Assembly: GCA_005879815.1 (NCBI GenBank)
Contig: VBKA01000205.1
Location: 1 to 5,140 of the forward strand
DNA length: 5,140 nucleotides
Direction: 5' to 3'
From: Chloroflexota bacterium
Lineage (GTDB): Bacteria > Chloroflexota > Limnocylindria > QHBO01
Shown: positions 1 through 5,140 of the stretch, in pieces
Position numbering within the stretch: position 1 is the first letter of the stretch
How the letters are laid out: each line of letters opens with the position of its first letter
Translations under genes and position numbers: made by a program
Notes under the pieces: generated by a model
Database searches by the model: none
What the model was told of the DNA's origin: nothing
What the model saw: the letters and a program-made list of their open reading frames with translations, nothing else

Positions 1-64
1 CCGGATCGGGTGAGGCCGGCTCGTCAACCTGGCGAAGGAGACGGCGGATCTGATCCTCATGCAT
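1..64 (-). CDS. 5' end of a probable anti-sigma or sigma-linked regulator (partial)
   Basis: Only the first 21 codons lie in the window; the gene runs off the left edge. The peptide begins MHEDQIRRLLRQVDEP and continues with SPDP. This short charged helix followed by an acidic/proline stretch resembles the N-termini of proteins encoded directly after ECF sigma factors in high-GC bacteria. The ATG at 64-62 overlaps the end of the sigma gene by 8 bases, which implies translational coupling. A GAGGG Shine-Dalgarno (77-73) sits 8 bases before the ATG and decides this start over a second ATG at 60-58. That second ATG overlaps the sigma stop as ATGA but gives a basic peptide (MRIRSAVSF...) with no such ribosome site. 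The anti-sigma role is inferred from position; no zinc-binding or membrane segment can be seen in so short a piece. Confidence 0.6.
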   Translation of the reverse strand, partial: MHEDQIRRLLRQVDEPASPDP

Positions 65-641
65 CGGTCTGGCCCTCGTATGCTCGCCGGAATCCCTCAC
101 GGGCTCGGCCGAGCAGTGATTCGGTGGCTGATTCGCTGCGTCGAAGAAGGCCCGCGATCTCACGGACCGAGAGCTGGTCGAGGTAGCGGAGCATCAGGGC
201 GAGCCGATGCTCGGCGCTCAGGTTTGATAGCGCTCTCTCGACGTCCTCGCGTTCGTCGGCTTCCCGCCAGGCGCGGTGTTCGGAGTCGGAGTGGGCATGG
301 ATCAGACGCAGCTGACGGCTGGCATTCCGATGATCTCGGCGCATGTGGTCGGCGAGCCGATGCCGGCCGATCGAGCAGATCCAGGTGACCGGGTCGGATC
401 GACCCTCAAAGCGGCGTCGGGAACGGATGGCCTCGACGAAGGCCTCCTGCGTCGCCTCTTCGGCGAGCGACTGATCGCCACAACGAGCGAGGAGGTAGCG
501 GTAGACCCGCGGGAGAGCATCGTCGTACCAGCGGCGGAACTGTACGGGGTTGGCGACGAGCTCAGCGAATGAGGGCGCGCCACCGCTGGAGGTGGCTGAA
601 GGCGTCATCTGCTCATTCGCCCCGTCGACCCTGACCGTCAT
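57..641 (-). CDS. ECF-type (sigma-70 family) RNA polymerase sigma factor
   Basis: This 194-residue protein has the two-domain ECF sigma layout. Region 2 spans about residues 36-101: RRWYDDALPRVYRYLLARCG, then the AEEATQEAFVEA helix (the usual DA-EDxxQE-F region), then the DPVTWICSIGRHRLADHMRR block that binds -10 DNA. A charged linker (102-132) leads to region 4 (133-187), with LSAEHRLALMLRYLDQLSVREIAGLL and a helix-turn-helix ending in LGRAREGFRRAY. Such factors redirect RNA polymerase to a small regulon, often under control of a partner encoded next door; here the overlapping downstream gene fits that. The ATG at 641-639 is the first start after an in-frame TAA at 650-648. It has no clear Shine-Dalgarno. 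Met12 (608-606) is an alternative start, and residues 1-25 look unstructured, so the true N-terminus is uncertain. The ECF subgroup and inducing signal cannot be told from sequence alone. Confidence 0.93.
   Translation of the reverse strand: MTVRVDGANEQMTPSATSSGGAPSFAELVANPVQFRRWYDDALPRVYRYLLARCGDQSLAEEATQEAFVEAIRSRRRFEGRSDPVTWICSIGRHRLADHMRRDHRNASRQLRLIHAHSDSEHRAWREADEREDVERALSNLSAEHRLALMLRYLDQLSVREIAGLLRRSESATESLLGRAREGFRRAYEGQTDA
73..77 (-). promoter_or_regulatory. Shine-Dalgarno for the gene downstream of the sigma factor
   Basis: On the minus strand GAGGG lies 8 bases before the ATG at 64-62, inside the last codons of the sigma gene. It is one of the clearer ribosome binding sites in the window and supports the start with the 8-base overlap. 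Confidence 0.55.
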
Positions 642-697
642 GCAAGGTTAGACGCGCGAGGTGGGCGAAATCCTTCGCGGCCTGCCGAGATTGTTTC

Positions 698-715
698 CCG
701 GAGGTCGACCTTCGG
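698..715. repeat. Near-perfect palindrome centred on GGTCGACC
   Basis: CCGGAGGTCGACCTTCGG is symmetrical about TCGA, with one G:T mismatch among nine pairs. Its right half (709-715) is also the first part of the adjacent 11-bp inverted repeat, so two alternative dyads share the sequence CCTTCGG. As uninterrupted DNA symmetry it suits a dimeric DNA-binding protein better than an RNA hairpin, because it has no loop. The binding role is inference. Confidence 0.5.
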
Positions 716-736
716 GACATAGCAGTGTCCCGAAGG
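709..736. repeat. Perfect 11-bp inverted repeat, 6-base spacer, upstream of the sigma gene
   Basis: CCTTCGGGACA (709-719) and TGTCCCGAAGG (726-736) are exact reverse complements around TAGCAG. It could be an operator, since it would lie across the spacer and -10 of a possible leftward promoter. It could also be an RNA hairpin, or one copy of a dispersed palindromic genome repeat. It is not a standard intrinsic terminator, as no T-run follows on either strand. Confidence 0.75.
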
Positions 737-747
737 AACCCTGCCAA
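719..747 (-). promoter_or_regulatory. Possible leftward promoter for the sigma operon
   Basis: On the minus strand TTGGCA (747-742) matches the -35 consensus TTGACA at 5 of 6 bases. After exactly 17 bases comes TGCTAT (724-719), a weak -10 match (3 of 6). Transcription would start near 712 and leave a leader of about 70 bases before the sigma ATG. The main attraction is that the 11-bp inverted repeat overlays the spacer and -10. The -10 is poor, so this is tentative. Confidence 0.25.
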
Positions 748-837
748 CGGCCCCTTGATGCAATCTCCAGGGTCGCGGCCCGGCTCCTCCGGGACGCCGA
801 CAACGTTACGGCTCGGGCCACCGGCCGCCAAGGGGAG

Positions 838-889
838 TTGTCCACGAATTTCGCCGGTCGGTGCCAGAGTTGTCCACCATTCATCCACA
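838..889 (+). promoter_or_regulatory. Cluster of three DnaA-box-like 9-mers
   Basis: TTGTCCACG (838-846), TTGTCCACC (870-878) and TCATCCACA (881-889) lie in the same orientation with start-to-start spacings of 32 and 11 bases, near multiples of a helical turn. The first two differ by only the last base from TTGTCCACA, the form favoured in high-GC actinobacteria, and the third differs at one base from TTATCCACA. The first two boxes sit in an exact 11-base direct repeat, GAGTTGTCCAC (835-845 and 867-877). DnaA binding is inferred. The neighbouring genes are not those of a usual chromosomal origin. Confidence 0.4.
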
Positions 890-899
890 CCAGACCGCA

Positions 900-920
900 C
901 CCGCGCAGGCTTGGCGCGGG
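900..920 (-). terminator. GC-rich hairpin just after the nuclease gene
   Basis: CCCGCGC (900-906) pairs perfectly with GCGCGGG (914-920) across a 7-base loop. It begins 12 bases past the stop codon of the leftward nuclease gene. The place is right for a terminator or a 3'-end stabilising hairpin. No U-tract follows on the minus strand, so efficient factor-independent termination is uncertain. Confidence 0.4.
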
Positions 921-932
921 GGGCTGACGAGC

Positions 933-2447
933 TCAGGGTCGCAGGATCACCTCCTGCAGATAGCTCGGCAGCTGCACCTCCAGCCCCATGTCGCCGCGGA
1001 TGCGATCGGCGAAGGCGCTGGCTGCTTCCGGATCGCCATGGACGACGAACACCGTCTTCGGGCGGCCGTCCGCTGCGGCGGCGCCTCCGGCACGCGCGAA
1101 GTTCCGCACCCAGTCCTCGAGCTCGTGCTCGTCGGCGTGCGCGGAGAAGCCCGAGATCGACCGCACCTTGCAGCGCACCGGGTAGATCTGGCCGTCGATC
1201 CGCGCCTCTTTCGCCCCATGCTGGATCGCATACCCCAGGCTGCCCTGACCCTGGTAGCCGATGAACAGCAGCATGGACGCCGGGTCCGGCACGAAGTCCT
1301 TGAGATGGTGGAGGATGCGCCCGCCGGTAAGCATCCCGGAGGAAGCGACGATCATGAAAGGCCGGGGTTGGGTGCGGATCGCCTTGGACTGCTGCGCGTC
1401 GTTGGTGAACTGCTCGCCCGGGTATTCCAGCGGCGAGCTACCCGAGCGCAGCAGCGCGGCGGTCTCCTCGTCGTAGTCCTCAGGGTGCCGCAGGTAGACG
1501 TCGCTCGCCCGGCTGGCCATGGGCGAATCGAGGAAGAGCGGCAGTTTCGGAATGCGGCCGTCACGCAGCAACCGGTCCAGCTCCCAGACGACCTCCTGCG
1601 TGCGACCGATCGCGAACGATGGAACCAGCAGCACGCCGCGACCGCCGGCAACCTCGCTGACCGCGGCCGCCAGGTCCTCGACCGCCTGCGCCATCGGTCC
1701 GTGCTCGCGGTTGCCATAGGTCGACTCGACCAGCACGAAGTCGGCATGGCTGATCGGCGTCGGGTCGCGAAGGATGGGTGTGTCGCAACGACCCAGGTCT
1801 CCCGAGAAGACGATGGTGGTGGCAACCCCGCCGTCGGTCACGGTCAGCTCGATGATGGCGCTACCCAGGATGTGCCCCGCATCGTGAAATTGGGCCGTGA
1901 TGCCCGGAGCGACCTGCAGGGTCTGCTCGTACTGGACCGGGCGGAAGAGGCGCACGGTCGCGTCCACGTCCGTCGCGTGGTACAGGGCAGCGCGGCTCAT
2001 GGTCGCCGCCTCCGGATCCGCCTGCCGCAGGCGAGCCGGCATACCGGGATCGTCGCGCTCGACCGCGGTCTCCTCGTCAGACGTGTCGGCTGCCTCGGGG
2101 TGGTGGCGACGCCAGCGAGCCTCCGCCTCGTCCTGCAGCTTGGCGGCGTCGCGCAGCACGATCTCGGTCAGGTCCAGCGTCCCTGGAGTGGCGTGGATCG
2201 GTCCGGTGAAGCCGGCCCTGACCAGCGAGGGGATGCGGCCGCAGTGGTCGAGGTGCGCATGCGTGAGGAGCAGTGCGTCCACGGTGCGAGCTTCGAACGC
2301 GAACGGCATGCGGTTGCGGGCCACCTCGTTCGGGGAGCCCTGGAAGAACCCGCAGTCGACGAGGATGCGCCGCTCGCCGGCGGTGACCAGGTACTGGCTG
2401 CCCGTCACCGTCTCCACCGCGCCAAGGAACTGAATGGCAATCGTCAT
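933..2447 (-). CDS. Beta-CASP metallo-beta-lactamase-fold RNase-like protein
   Basis: This 504-residue protein belongs to the CPSF73/RNase J-like superfamily of zinc-dependent nucleases, closest in layout to the bacterial TTHA0252-type (YSH1-like) proteins. It probably acts in the cytoplasm on RNA; DNA cannot be excluded. The N-terminal fold starts FLGAVETVTGSQYLV, with DCGFFQG at 31-37. Metal ligands are in place: HAHLDH (H63, H65, D67, H68), DAGHILGSA (H191) and SGDLGR (D217). The beta-CASP part has VESTYG (E241), PSFAIGRTQE (277-285), SSGMLTGGR (369-377), SGFSAHAD (H437) and VVHGD (H470), covering motifs A to C, followed by the short RNA-metabolising C-terminal segment. A charged insert of about 50 residues lies at roughly 104-158. 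The start is the ATG at 2447; although the frame stays open far upstream, that part is antisense to the ligase, and homology begins at MTIAIQFLG. No Shine-Dalgarno is present, and a -10-like CATACT lies 7 bases upstream. It diverges from the DNA ligase gene. Confidence 0.93.
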   Translation of the reverse strand: MTIAIQFLGAVETVTGSQYLVTAGERRILVDCGFFQGSPNEVARNRMPFAFEARTVDALLLTHAHLDHCGRIPSLVRAGFTGPIHATPGTLDLTEIVLRDAAKLQDEAEARWRRHHPEAADTSDEETAVERDDPGMPARLRQADPEAATMSRAALYHATDVDATVRLFRPVQYEQTLQVAPGITAQFHDAGHILGSAIIELTVTDGGVATTIVFSGDLGRCDTPILRDPTPISHADFVLVESTYGNREHGPMAQAVEDLAAAVSEVAGGRGVLLVPSFAIGRTQEVVWELDRLLRDGRIPKLPLFLDSPMASRASDVYLRHPEDYDEETAALLRSGSSPLEYPGEQFTNDAQQSKAIRTQPRPFMIVASSGMLTGGRILHHLKDFVPDPASMLLFIGYQGQGSLGYAIQHGAKEARIDGQIYPVRCKVRSISGFSAHADEHELEDWVRNFARAGGAAAADGRPKTVFVVHGDPEAASAFADRIRGDMGLEVQLPSYLQEVILRP

Positions 2448-2454
2448 GGGCGGC

Positions 2455-2460
2455 AGTATG
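2455..2460 (-). promoter_or_regulatory. -10-like element for a leaderless nuclease mRNA
   Basis: On the minus strand CATACT (2460-2455) ends exactly 7 bases before the ATG at 2447, so transcription would begin at or next to the start codon. It matches TATAAT at 4 of 6 bases, including the key A at position 2 and T at position 6. No ribosome site occurs between it and the ATG. No good -35 is seen; that region would overlap the ligase -10. Confidence 0.4.
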
Positions 2461-2476
2461 GCCGGTCGCTCGCCCC

Positions 2477-2482
2477 TATCAT
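2477..2482 (+). promoter_or_regulatory. -10-like element for a leaderless ligase mRNA
   Basis: TATCAT matches the -10 consensus at 5 of 6 bases and ends 7 bases before the ATG at 2490, the spacing expected for a transcript starting at the A of the start codon. The run of G at 2484-2489 directly abuts the ATG, too close to serve as a Shine-Dalgarno. No convincing -35 is present; its expected place coincides with the nuclease -10. Confidence 0.5.
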
Positions 2483-2489
2483 CGGGGGG

Positions 2490-3590
2490 ATGCCATTCCC
2501 CATCGAACCGCCGATCGAGCCGATGCTCGCCAAGCCGACACCCGAGATTCCGACCGCCCCGGGTTGGATCTTCGAGCCAAAGTGGGACGGGTTCCGCGCG
2601 CTCGTGTACCGCGACGGATCGGAGGTCTACATCCAGTCCCGCGACCTCAAGCCGCTCAACCGCTATTTCCCGGAGCTCGAGGAGCCGCTCCGATCGCTGG
2701 CCAAGCCTGACGCGCGTTTCGTGCTCGACGGCGAGGTAGTGATCGCCACGGACGAGGGCGGGCTCGACTTCGATGCGCTGCTGCTCCGCATCCACCCCGC
2801 CGCCAGCCGGGTGGCGATGCTGGCGCGCGAATCGCCGGCCTCGTACGTCGCCTTCGACTGCCTGGCCGATGGGGCCGATGACCTGCGCGCGGCGCCCTTC
2901 TCGGAGCGCCGGCGCCACCTGCTGGGGATCGTGGCCAAGCCCCCGCCATCGGTCCACCTGACGCCCTCGACGGAGGACCCGGCCACCGCGCGGCATTGGT
3001 TCGATGACTTCGAGGGAGCGGGGCTCGATGGTGTCATCGCCAAGCGGGCCGATCAGCCCTACCTCCCCGGCAAGCGCGAGATGGCCAAGATCAAGCACCT
3101 CCGCACCGCCGATTGCGTGGTTGCGGGGTTCCGATGGCACAAGAACGGCCCGGGGACCCTGATCGGCTCGTTGCTGCTGGGGCTCTGGAACGATCAGGGC
3201 CAGCTCCAGCACGTAGGCGTGACTGCGTCGTTCAGCACCGTCAAACGCGCTGAGCTGGTGAAGTTCCTGGAGCCGTACCGTCGCGACGCCATCGCTGACC
3301 ACCCGTGGCGTGAGTGGCGTGAGTGGGAGGAGTGGGAGGAGCGTGCGGCCGCCGAAGGGCGCAGGCTTCCCGGCGCCACCAGCCGCTGGAATCGGGGCAA
3401 GGACCTCTCGTGGGAGCCGCTTCGGCCCGAGCTGGTCGCGGAGGTTGCCTTCGACCACCTGCAGGGCGATCGCTTCCGGCACGGCACCACGTTCCAGCGC
3501 TGGCGGACGGACAAGTCGCCGGCCGACTGCCGCTACGACCAGCTCGAGGAAACGCCGCCGGCACTGCTCGCTAACCTCTTCGGATCCTGA
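2490..3590 (+). CDS. ATP-dependent DNA ligase, LigC-like
   Basis: This 366-residue enzyme seals DNA nicks through a lysyl-AMP intermediate. The adenylation domain carries motif I EPKWDGFRA with catalytic K31, then the QSRDLKPLNRYFPEL block, motif III FVLDGEVV, motif IIIa YVAFDCLA, motif IV DGVIAKR and motif V MAKIKHLRTADCVVAGF. The OB-fold domain follows (GPGTLIGSLLLGLW, then SRWNRGKDLSWEPLRPELVAEVAFDHLQGDRFRH) with a C-terminal FQRWRTDKSP. Length and layout match stand-alone LigC-type ligases of actinobacteria and relatives, which are linked to repair; there is no polymerase or phosphoesterase domain as in full LigD. The start MPFPIEPPIEPMLAKP fits the family N-terminus. The frame is open much further upstream, but that stretch is antisense to the nuclease. 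Residues 273-284 read WREWREWEEWEE, encoded by a 9-bp tandem repeat. It is transcribed divergently from the nuclease, 42 bases away, probably as a leaderless mRNA. Confidence 0.95.
   Translation: MPFPIEPPIEPMLAKPTPEIPTAPGWIFEPKWDGFRALVYRDGSEVYIQSRDLKPLNRYFPELEEPLRSLAKPDARFVLDGEVVIATDEGGLDFDALLLRIHPAASRVAMLARESPASYVAFDCLADGADDLRAAPFSERRRHLLGIVAKPPPSVHLTPSTEDPATARHWFDDFEGAGLDGVIAKRADQPYLPGKREMAKIKHLRTADCVVAGFRWHKNGPGTLIGSLLLGLWNDQGQLQHVGVTASFSTVKRAELVKFLEPYRRDAIADHPWREWREWEEWEERAAAEGRRLPGATSRWNRGKDLSWEPLRPELVAEVAFDHLQGDRFRHGTTFQRWRTDKSPADCRYDQLEETPPALLANLFGS
3306..3341 (+). repeat. Four-copy 9-bp in-frame tandem repeat inside the ligase gene
   Basis: Four 9-bp units occur end to end: TGGCGTGAG twice, then TGGGAGGAG twice. 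They encode Trp-(Arg/Glu)-Glu four times (residues 273-284). The unit is a multiple of three, so copy-number change would keep the frame. It lies in the OB-fold domain between the KFLEPYRRD helix and the RLPGATSRW strand, where LigC relatives usually have a shorter HPW-E-W helix. Confidence 0.9.
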
Positions 3591-3615
3591 CTGGGCCTGG
3601 AGCAAGGCTCGGCGG

Positions 3616-3649
3616 TACACTTCGGCATCCCTCGGGATCGCATCCGAGG
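3616..3649 (+). promoter_or_regulatory. Leader of the DUF885 gene: -10-like hexamer and hairpin over the ribosome site
   Basis: The 67 bases between ligase and DUF885 gene contain TACACT (3616-3621), a weak -10 match with no clear -35. Downstream, CCTCGGG (3630-3636) can pair with TCCGAGG (3643-3649; six Watson-Crick pairs plus one G:U). The right arm contains GAGG, part of the Shine-Dalgarno GAGGT (3646-3650), which sits 7 bases before the TTG start. Whether the gene has its own promoter or is read through from the ligase is open. Confidence 0.35.
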
Positions 3650-3657
3650 TTTCCTCG

Positions 3658-5140
3658 TTGACAGTCACCGATACCAACGCGCTCGTCGACGAGCTCGCCA
3701 CTCGCTTCTGGGAGAAGATCCTGGAGCTCGATCCGATCCAGGCCACCATCCTCGGCGACGATCGCTACGACGATCGTCTGCCGGATCTCAGTCCCGAGGG
3801 TCGCGCCAAGGAGGCGGACCTCTCGCGACAGGTGCTGTCGGAAGCCGAGGCGATCGGAGGCGACCACCTCGATACCGAGCAGGTGATCACGCGAGACATG
3901 CTGATGCTGATCGCCCGCAACGGGCTCGAGGCGCAGGAGCGCAAGTTCTACCAGCTGGCCGTCGATCACATCTGGGGCGTCCAGACGATGCCCGTGCTCA
4001 TCGCCCAGTACCAGAAGGCGGACACGCCGGAGGGGCTGGACAGGCTCCTCACCCGATACGCTGGCTACCCGACCCTGGTCGACCAGCAGATCGGGACGCT
4101 GCGCGAAGGGATCGCCGACGGCCGAACGTCCGCTGCGGTCCCGGTGCGGCGGGCGATCGAGCAGATTGACCGCATGCTGTCGGTGCCCCCGGAGGACTAC
4201 CCGGCGGTGAGGATCGCGCAGGTCGCCGACGATGCGGCGCGCGAACGCCTGCACGACGCTGCCCACGAGACCCTGTATCCGGCCATCCAGCGCTATCGGG
4301 ACTTCCTCGCCCAGGAGTACGAATCTCATGCGCGACCGATGCCTGGCATATCCACCACCCCCGGCGGCGAGGAGATGTACCGCCTCGCGATCCGCATGCA
4401 GACCACGCTGGATGCGAGTCCTGAGGAGGTCCACGCTTTTGGCCTGGACGACCTGGAGTGGATCGAGCGGGACAAGGACACCATTGCGCGCGGCCTTGGG
4501 CACGCGGATCGGATCGCGCTCGACGCGGCACTTGCGGACGACCCTGCCAACCACACCGACGACCCGCAAGCCCTGGTCCGCATGGCACAGCAGCAGACGG
4601 AGCGCGCGTTCGCGGCTGCCCCGCGCTTCTTTGGCCGACTCCCAAAGGCGGACTGCGTGGTGATGGCGGTGGAGGAGTACCGCGAACAGGAATCGCCGCC
4701 CGCCTTCTACATGCCACCCAGCATCGACGGATCGCGGCAGGCGCAGTACTACCTGAACACCTACAAGCCGCACGATCGGCTGCTCCACAAGGTCGCCGCC
4801 ATCACCTTCCACGAGGCCACGCCCGGGCACCATTTCCAGATCGGGATCGAGATGGAGCTCGATCACCTCAACGCGTTCCGTCGCTACGGGTCGCGTCTGG
4901 CGGGCGCGGCTTACGCGGAGGGCTGGGGCCTGTACGCGGAGCGGCTCGCCGACGAGATGGAGCTCTATGCCTCCCAGACGGAGCGGGTTGGCATGCTCGA
5001 CACGCAGGCCTTCCGCGCGGCTCGACTCGTCGTCGACTCGGGACTGCACGCCATGGGTTGGGACCGCGAGCGCGCCATCCGCTTCATGCACGAGCGCGGA
5101 ACGCTGCCCATCGTCGACGCAGAGATCGAGGTGGACCGAT
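3658..5140 (+). CDS. DUF885-family metallopeptidase-like protein (3' end missing)
   Basis: There are 494 codons before the right edge; family members are usually about 550-600 residues, so only the C-terminal tail is missing. It reads LVDELATRFWEKILELDPIQAT from residue 9, then LGDDRYDDRLPDLS, the typical DUF885 opening. The putative zinc motif HEATPGHHFQ is at residues 385-394 (H385, E386, H391, H392), followed by AAYAEGWGLYAERLADEM (E421-G-W-G) and the RGTLPIVDAEIEVDR stretch near the edge. DUF885 proteins are thought to be zinc-dependent peptidases, but substrates are mostly unknown. No signal peptide or membrane segment is visible, so a cytoplasmic protein is likely, unlike the many secreted DUF885 members. 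The start TTG is chosen because GAGGT lies 7 bases upstream, no ATG, GTG or other TTG occurs in frame back to the ligase stop, and the next ATG (near residue 80) would delete conserved sequence. Confidence 0.92.
   Translation, partial: MTVTDTNALVDELATRFWEKILELDPIQATILGDDRYDDRLPDLSPEGRAKEADLSRQVLSEAEAIGGDHLDTEQVITRDMLMLIARNGLEAQERKFYQLAVDHIWGVQTMPVLIAQYQKADTPEGLDRLLTRYAGYPTLVDQQIGTLREGIADGRTSAAVPVRRAIEQIDRMLSVPPEDYPAVRIAQVADDAARERLHDAAHETLYPAIQRYRDFLAQEYESHARPMPGISTTPGGEEMYRLAIRMQTTLDASPEEVHAFGLDDLEWIERDKDTIARGLGHADRIALDAALADDPANHTDDPQALVRMAQQQTERAFAAAPRFFGRLPKADCVVMAVEEYREQESPPAFYMPPSIDGSRQAQYYLNTYKPHDRLLHKVAAITFHEATPGHHFQIGIEMELDHLNAFRRYGSRLAGAAYAEGWGLYAERLADEMELYASQTERVGMLDTQAFRAARLVVDSGLHAMGWDRERAIRFMHERGTLPIVDAEIEVDR

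Larger units (their letters stand above)
642..932. other. Gene-free region between nuclease and sigma genes, rich in dyads and repeats
   Basis: About 290 bases separate the stop of the leftward nuclease gene from the start of the leftward sigma gene. Short open frames exist on both strands, but none has protein-like composition, a ribosome site or a recognisable family. The stretch holds, left to right, a near-palindrome (698-715), a perfect 11-bp inverted repeat (709-736), a -35-like hexamer on the minus strand (747-742), three DnaA-box-like 9-mers (838-889) and a GC hairpin (900-920). No tRNA or known riboswitch was recognised. Confidence 0.7.

Noticed and set aside
642..680. An ECF-type autoregulated promoter (CGTC at 654-651 with GGA about 16 bases upstream, minus strand)
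   Set aside because: The -35 match is too weak to tell from chance in GC-rich DNA.
709..736. The 11-bp inverted repeat as an intrinsic terminator of the nuclease transcript
   Set aside because: No T-run follows on the minus strand, it lies about 200 bases past the nuclease stop, and a closer hairpin exists at 900-920.
861..2489. The ligase frame stays open for over 1.6 kb upstream of its real start, antisense to the nuclease gene
   Set aside because: The translated stretch is rich in R, H, V and G with no family resemblance, while the opposite strand carries all nuclease motifs. Ligase homology starts at 2490. This is a by-product of strong GC bias at third positions.
2448..3749. The nuclease frame stays open for 1.3 kb upstream, antisense to the ligase gene, suggesting a fusion protein
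   Set aside because: The added residues mirror the ligase reading frame in antisense, and the nuclease fold begins cleanly at the ATG at 2447.
3571..5091. A 506-codon open frame on the minus strand opposite the DUF885 gene
   Set aside because: The plus-strand frame has the conserved DUF885 motifs and a ribosome site; the minus-strand product has low-complexity R/V/L-rich composition with no recognised motif.
1..5140. CRISPR array, tRNA or rRNA genes, insertion sequence ends, prophage genes
   Set aside because: No regularly spaced repeats, RNA gene signatures, transposase or phage-like proteins were seen on either strand.

Overview
This is a high-GC bacterial window with tightly packed genes and strong G/C preference at third codon positions. 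Gene content (an ECF sigma factor, a beta-CASP metallo-beta-lactamase-fold protein, a small LigC-type ATP-dependent DNA ligase and a DUF885 peptidase-like protein), plus apparently leaderless starts, suggests an uncultured soil or freshwater Chloroflexota (Limnocylindria-like) or an actinobacterial relative. The taxonomic guess is inference only; there is no rRNA or other marker here.

Left part (1-935): an ECF-type sigma factor reads leftward (641-57). It overlaps by 8 bases a second leftward gene that runs off the left edge and is probably its regulatory partner. Upstream of the sigma gene is a gene-free stretch of about 290 bases (642-932). It holds a perfect 11-bp inverted repeat over a possible promoter, a second near-perfect dyad next to it, three same-strand DnaA-box-like 9-mers within 52 bases, and a GC-rich hairpin just past the end of the next gene.

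Middle (933-3590): two genes diverge from a 42-base gap. Leftward is a 504-residue beta-CASP metallo-beta-lactamase-fold nuclease-like protein with the full set of metal ligands. Rightward is a 366-residue ATP-dependent DNA ligase with all nucleotidyltransferase motifs and an unusual four-copy 9-bp tandem repeat in its C-terminal domain. Each start codon has a -10-like hexamer exactly 7 bases upstream and no usable Shine-Dalgarno, the layout expected for leaderless mRNAs. The two promoters must overlap.

Right part (3591-5140): a rightward DUF885-family protein starts with TTG at 3658, carries the HExxPGHH motif and runs off the right edge. It lies 67 bases after the ligase and may be read from the same transcript or from its own weak promoter.

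The genes are individually recognisable and I see no wholly new multi-gene system. The points most worth checking are the DnaA-box-like cluster, the dyads upstream of the sigma gene, the paired leaderless promoters, the ligase repeat, and the possible functional pairing of nuclease and ligase.
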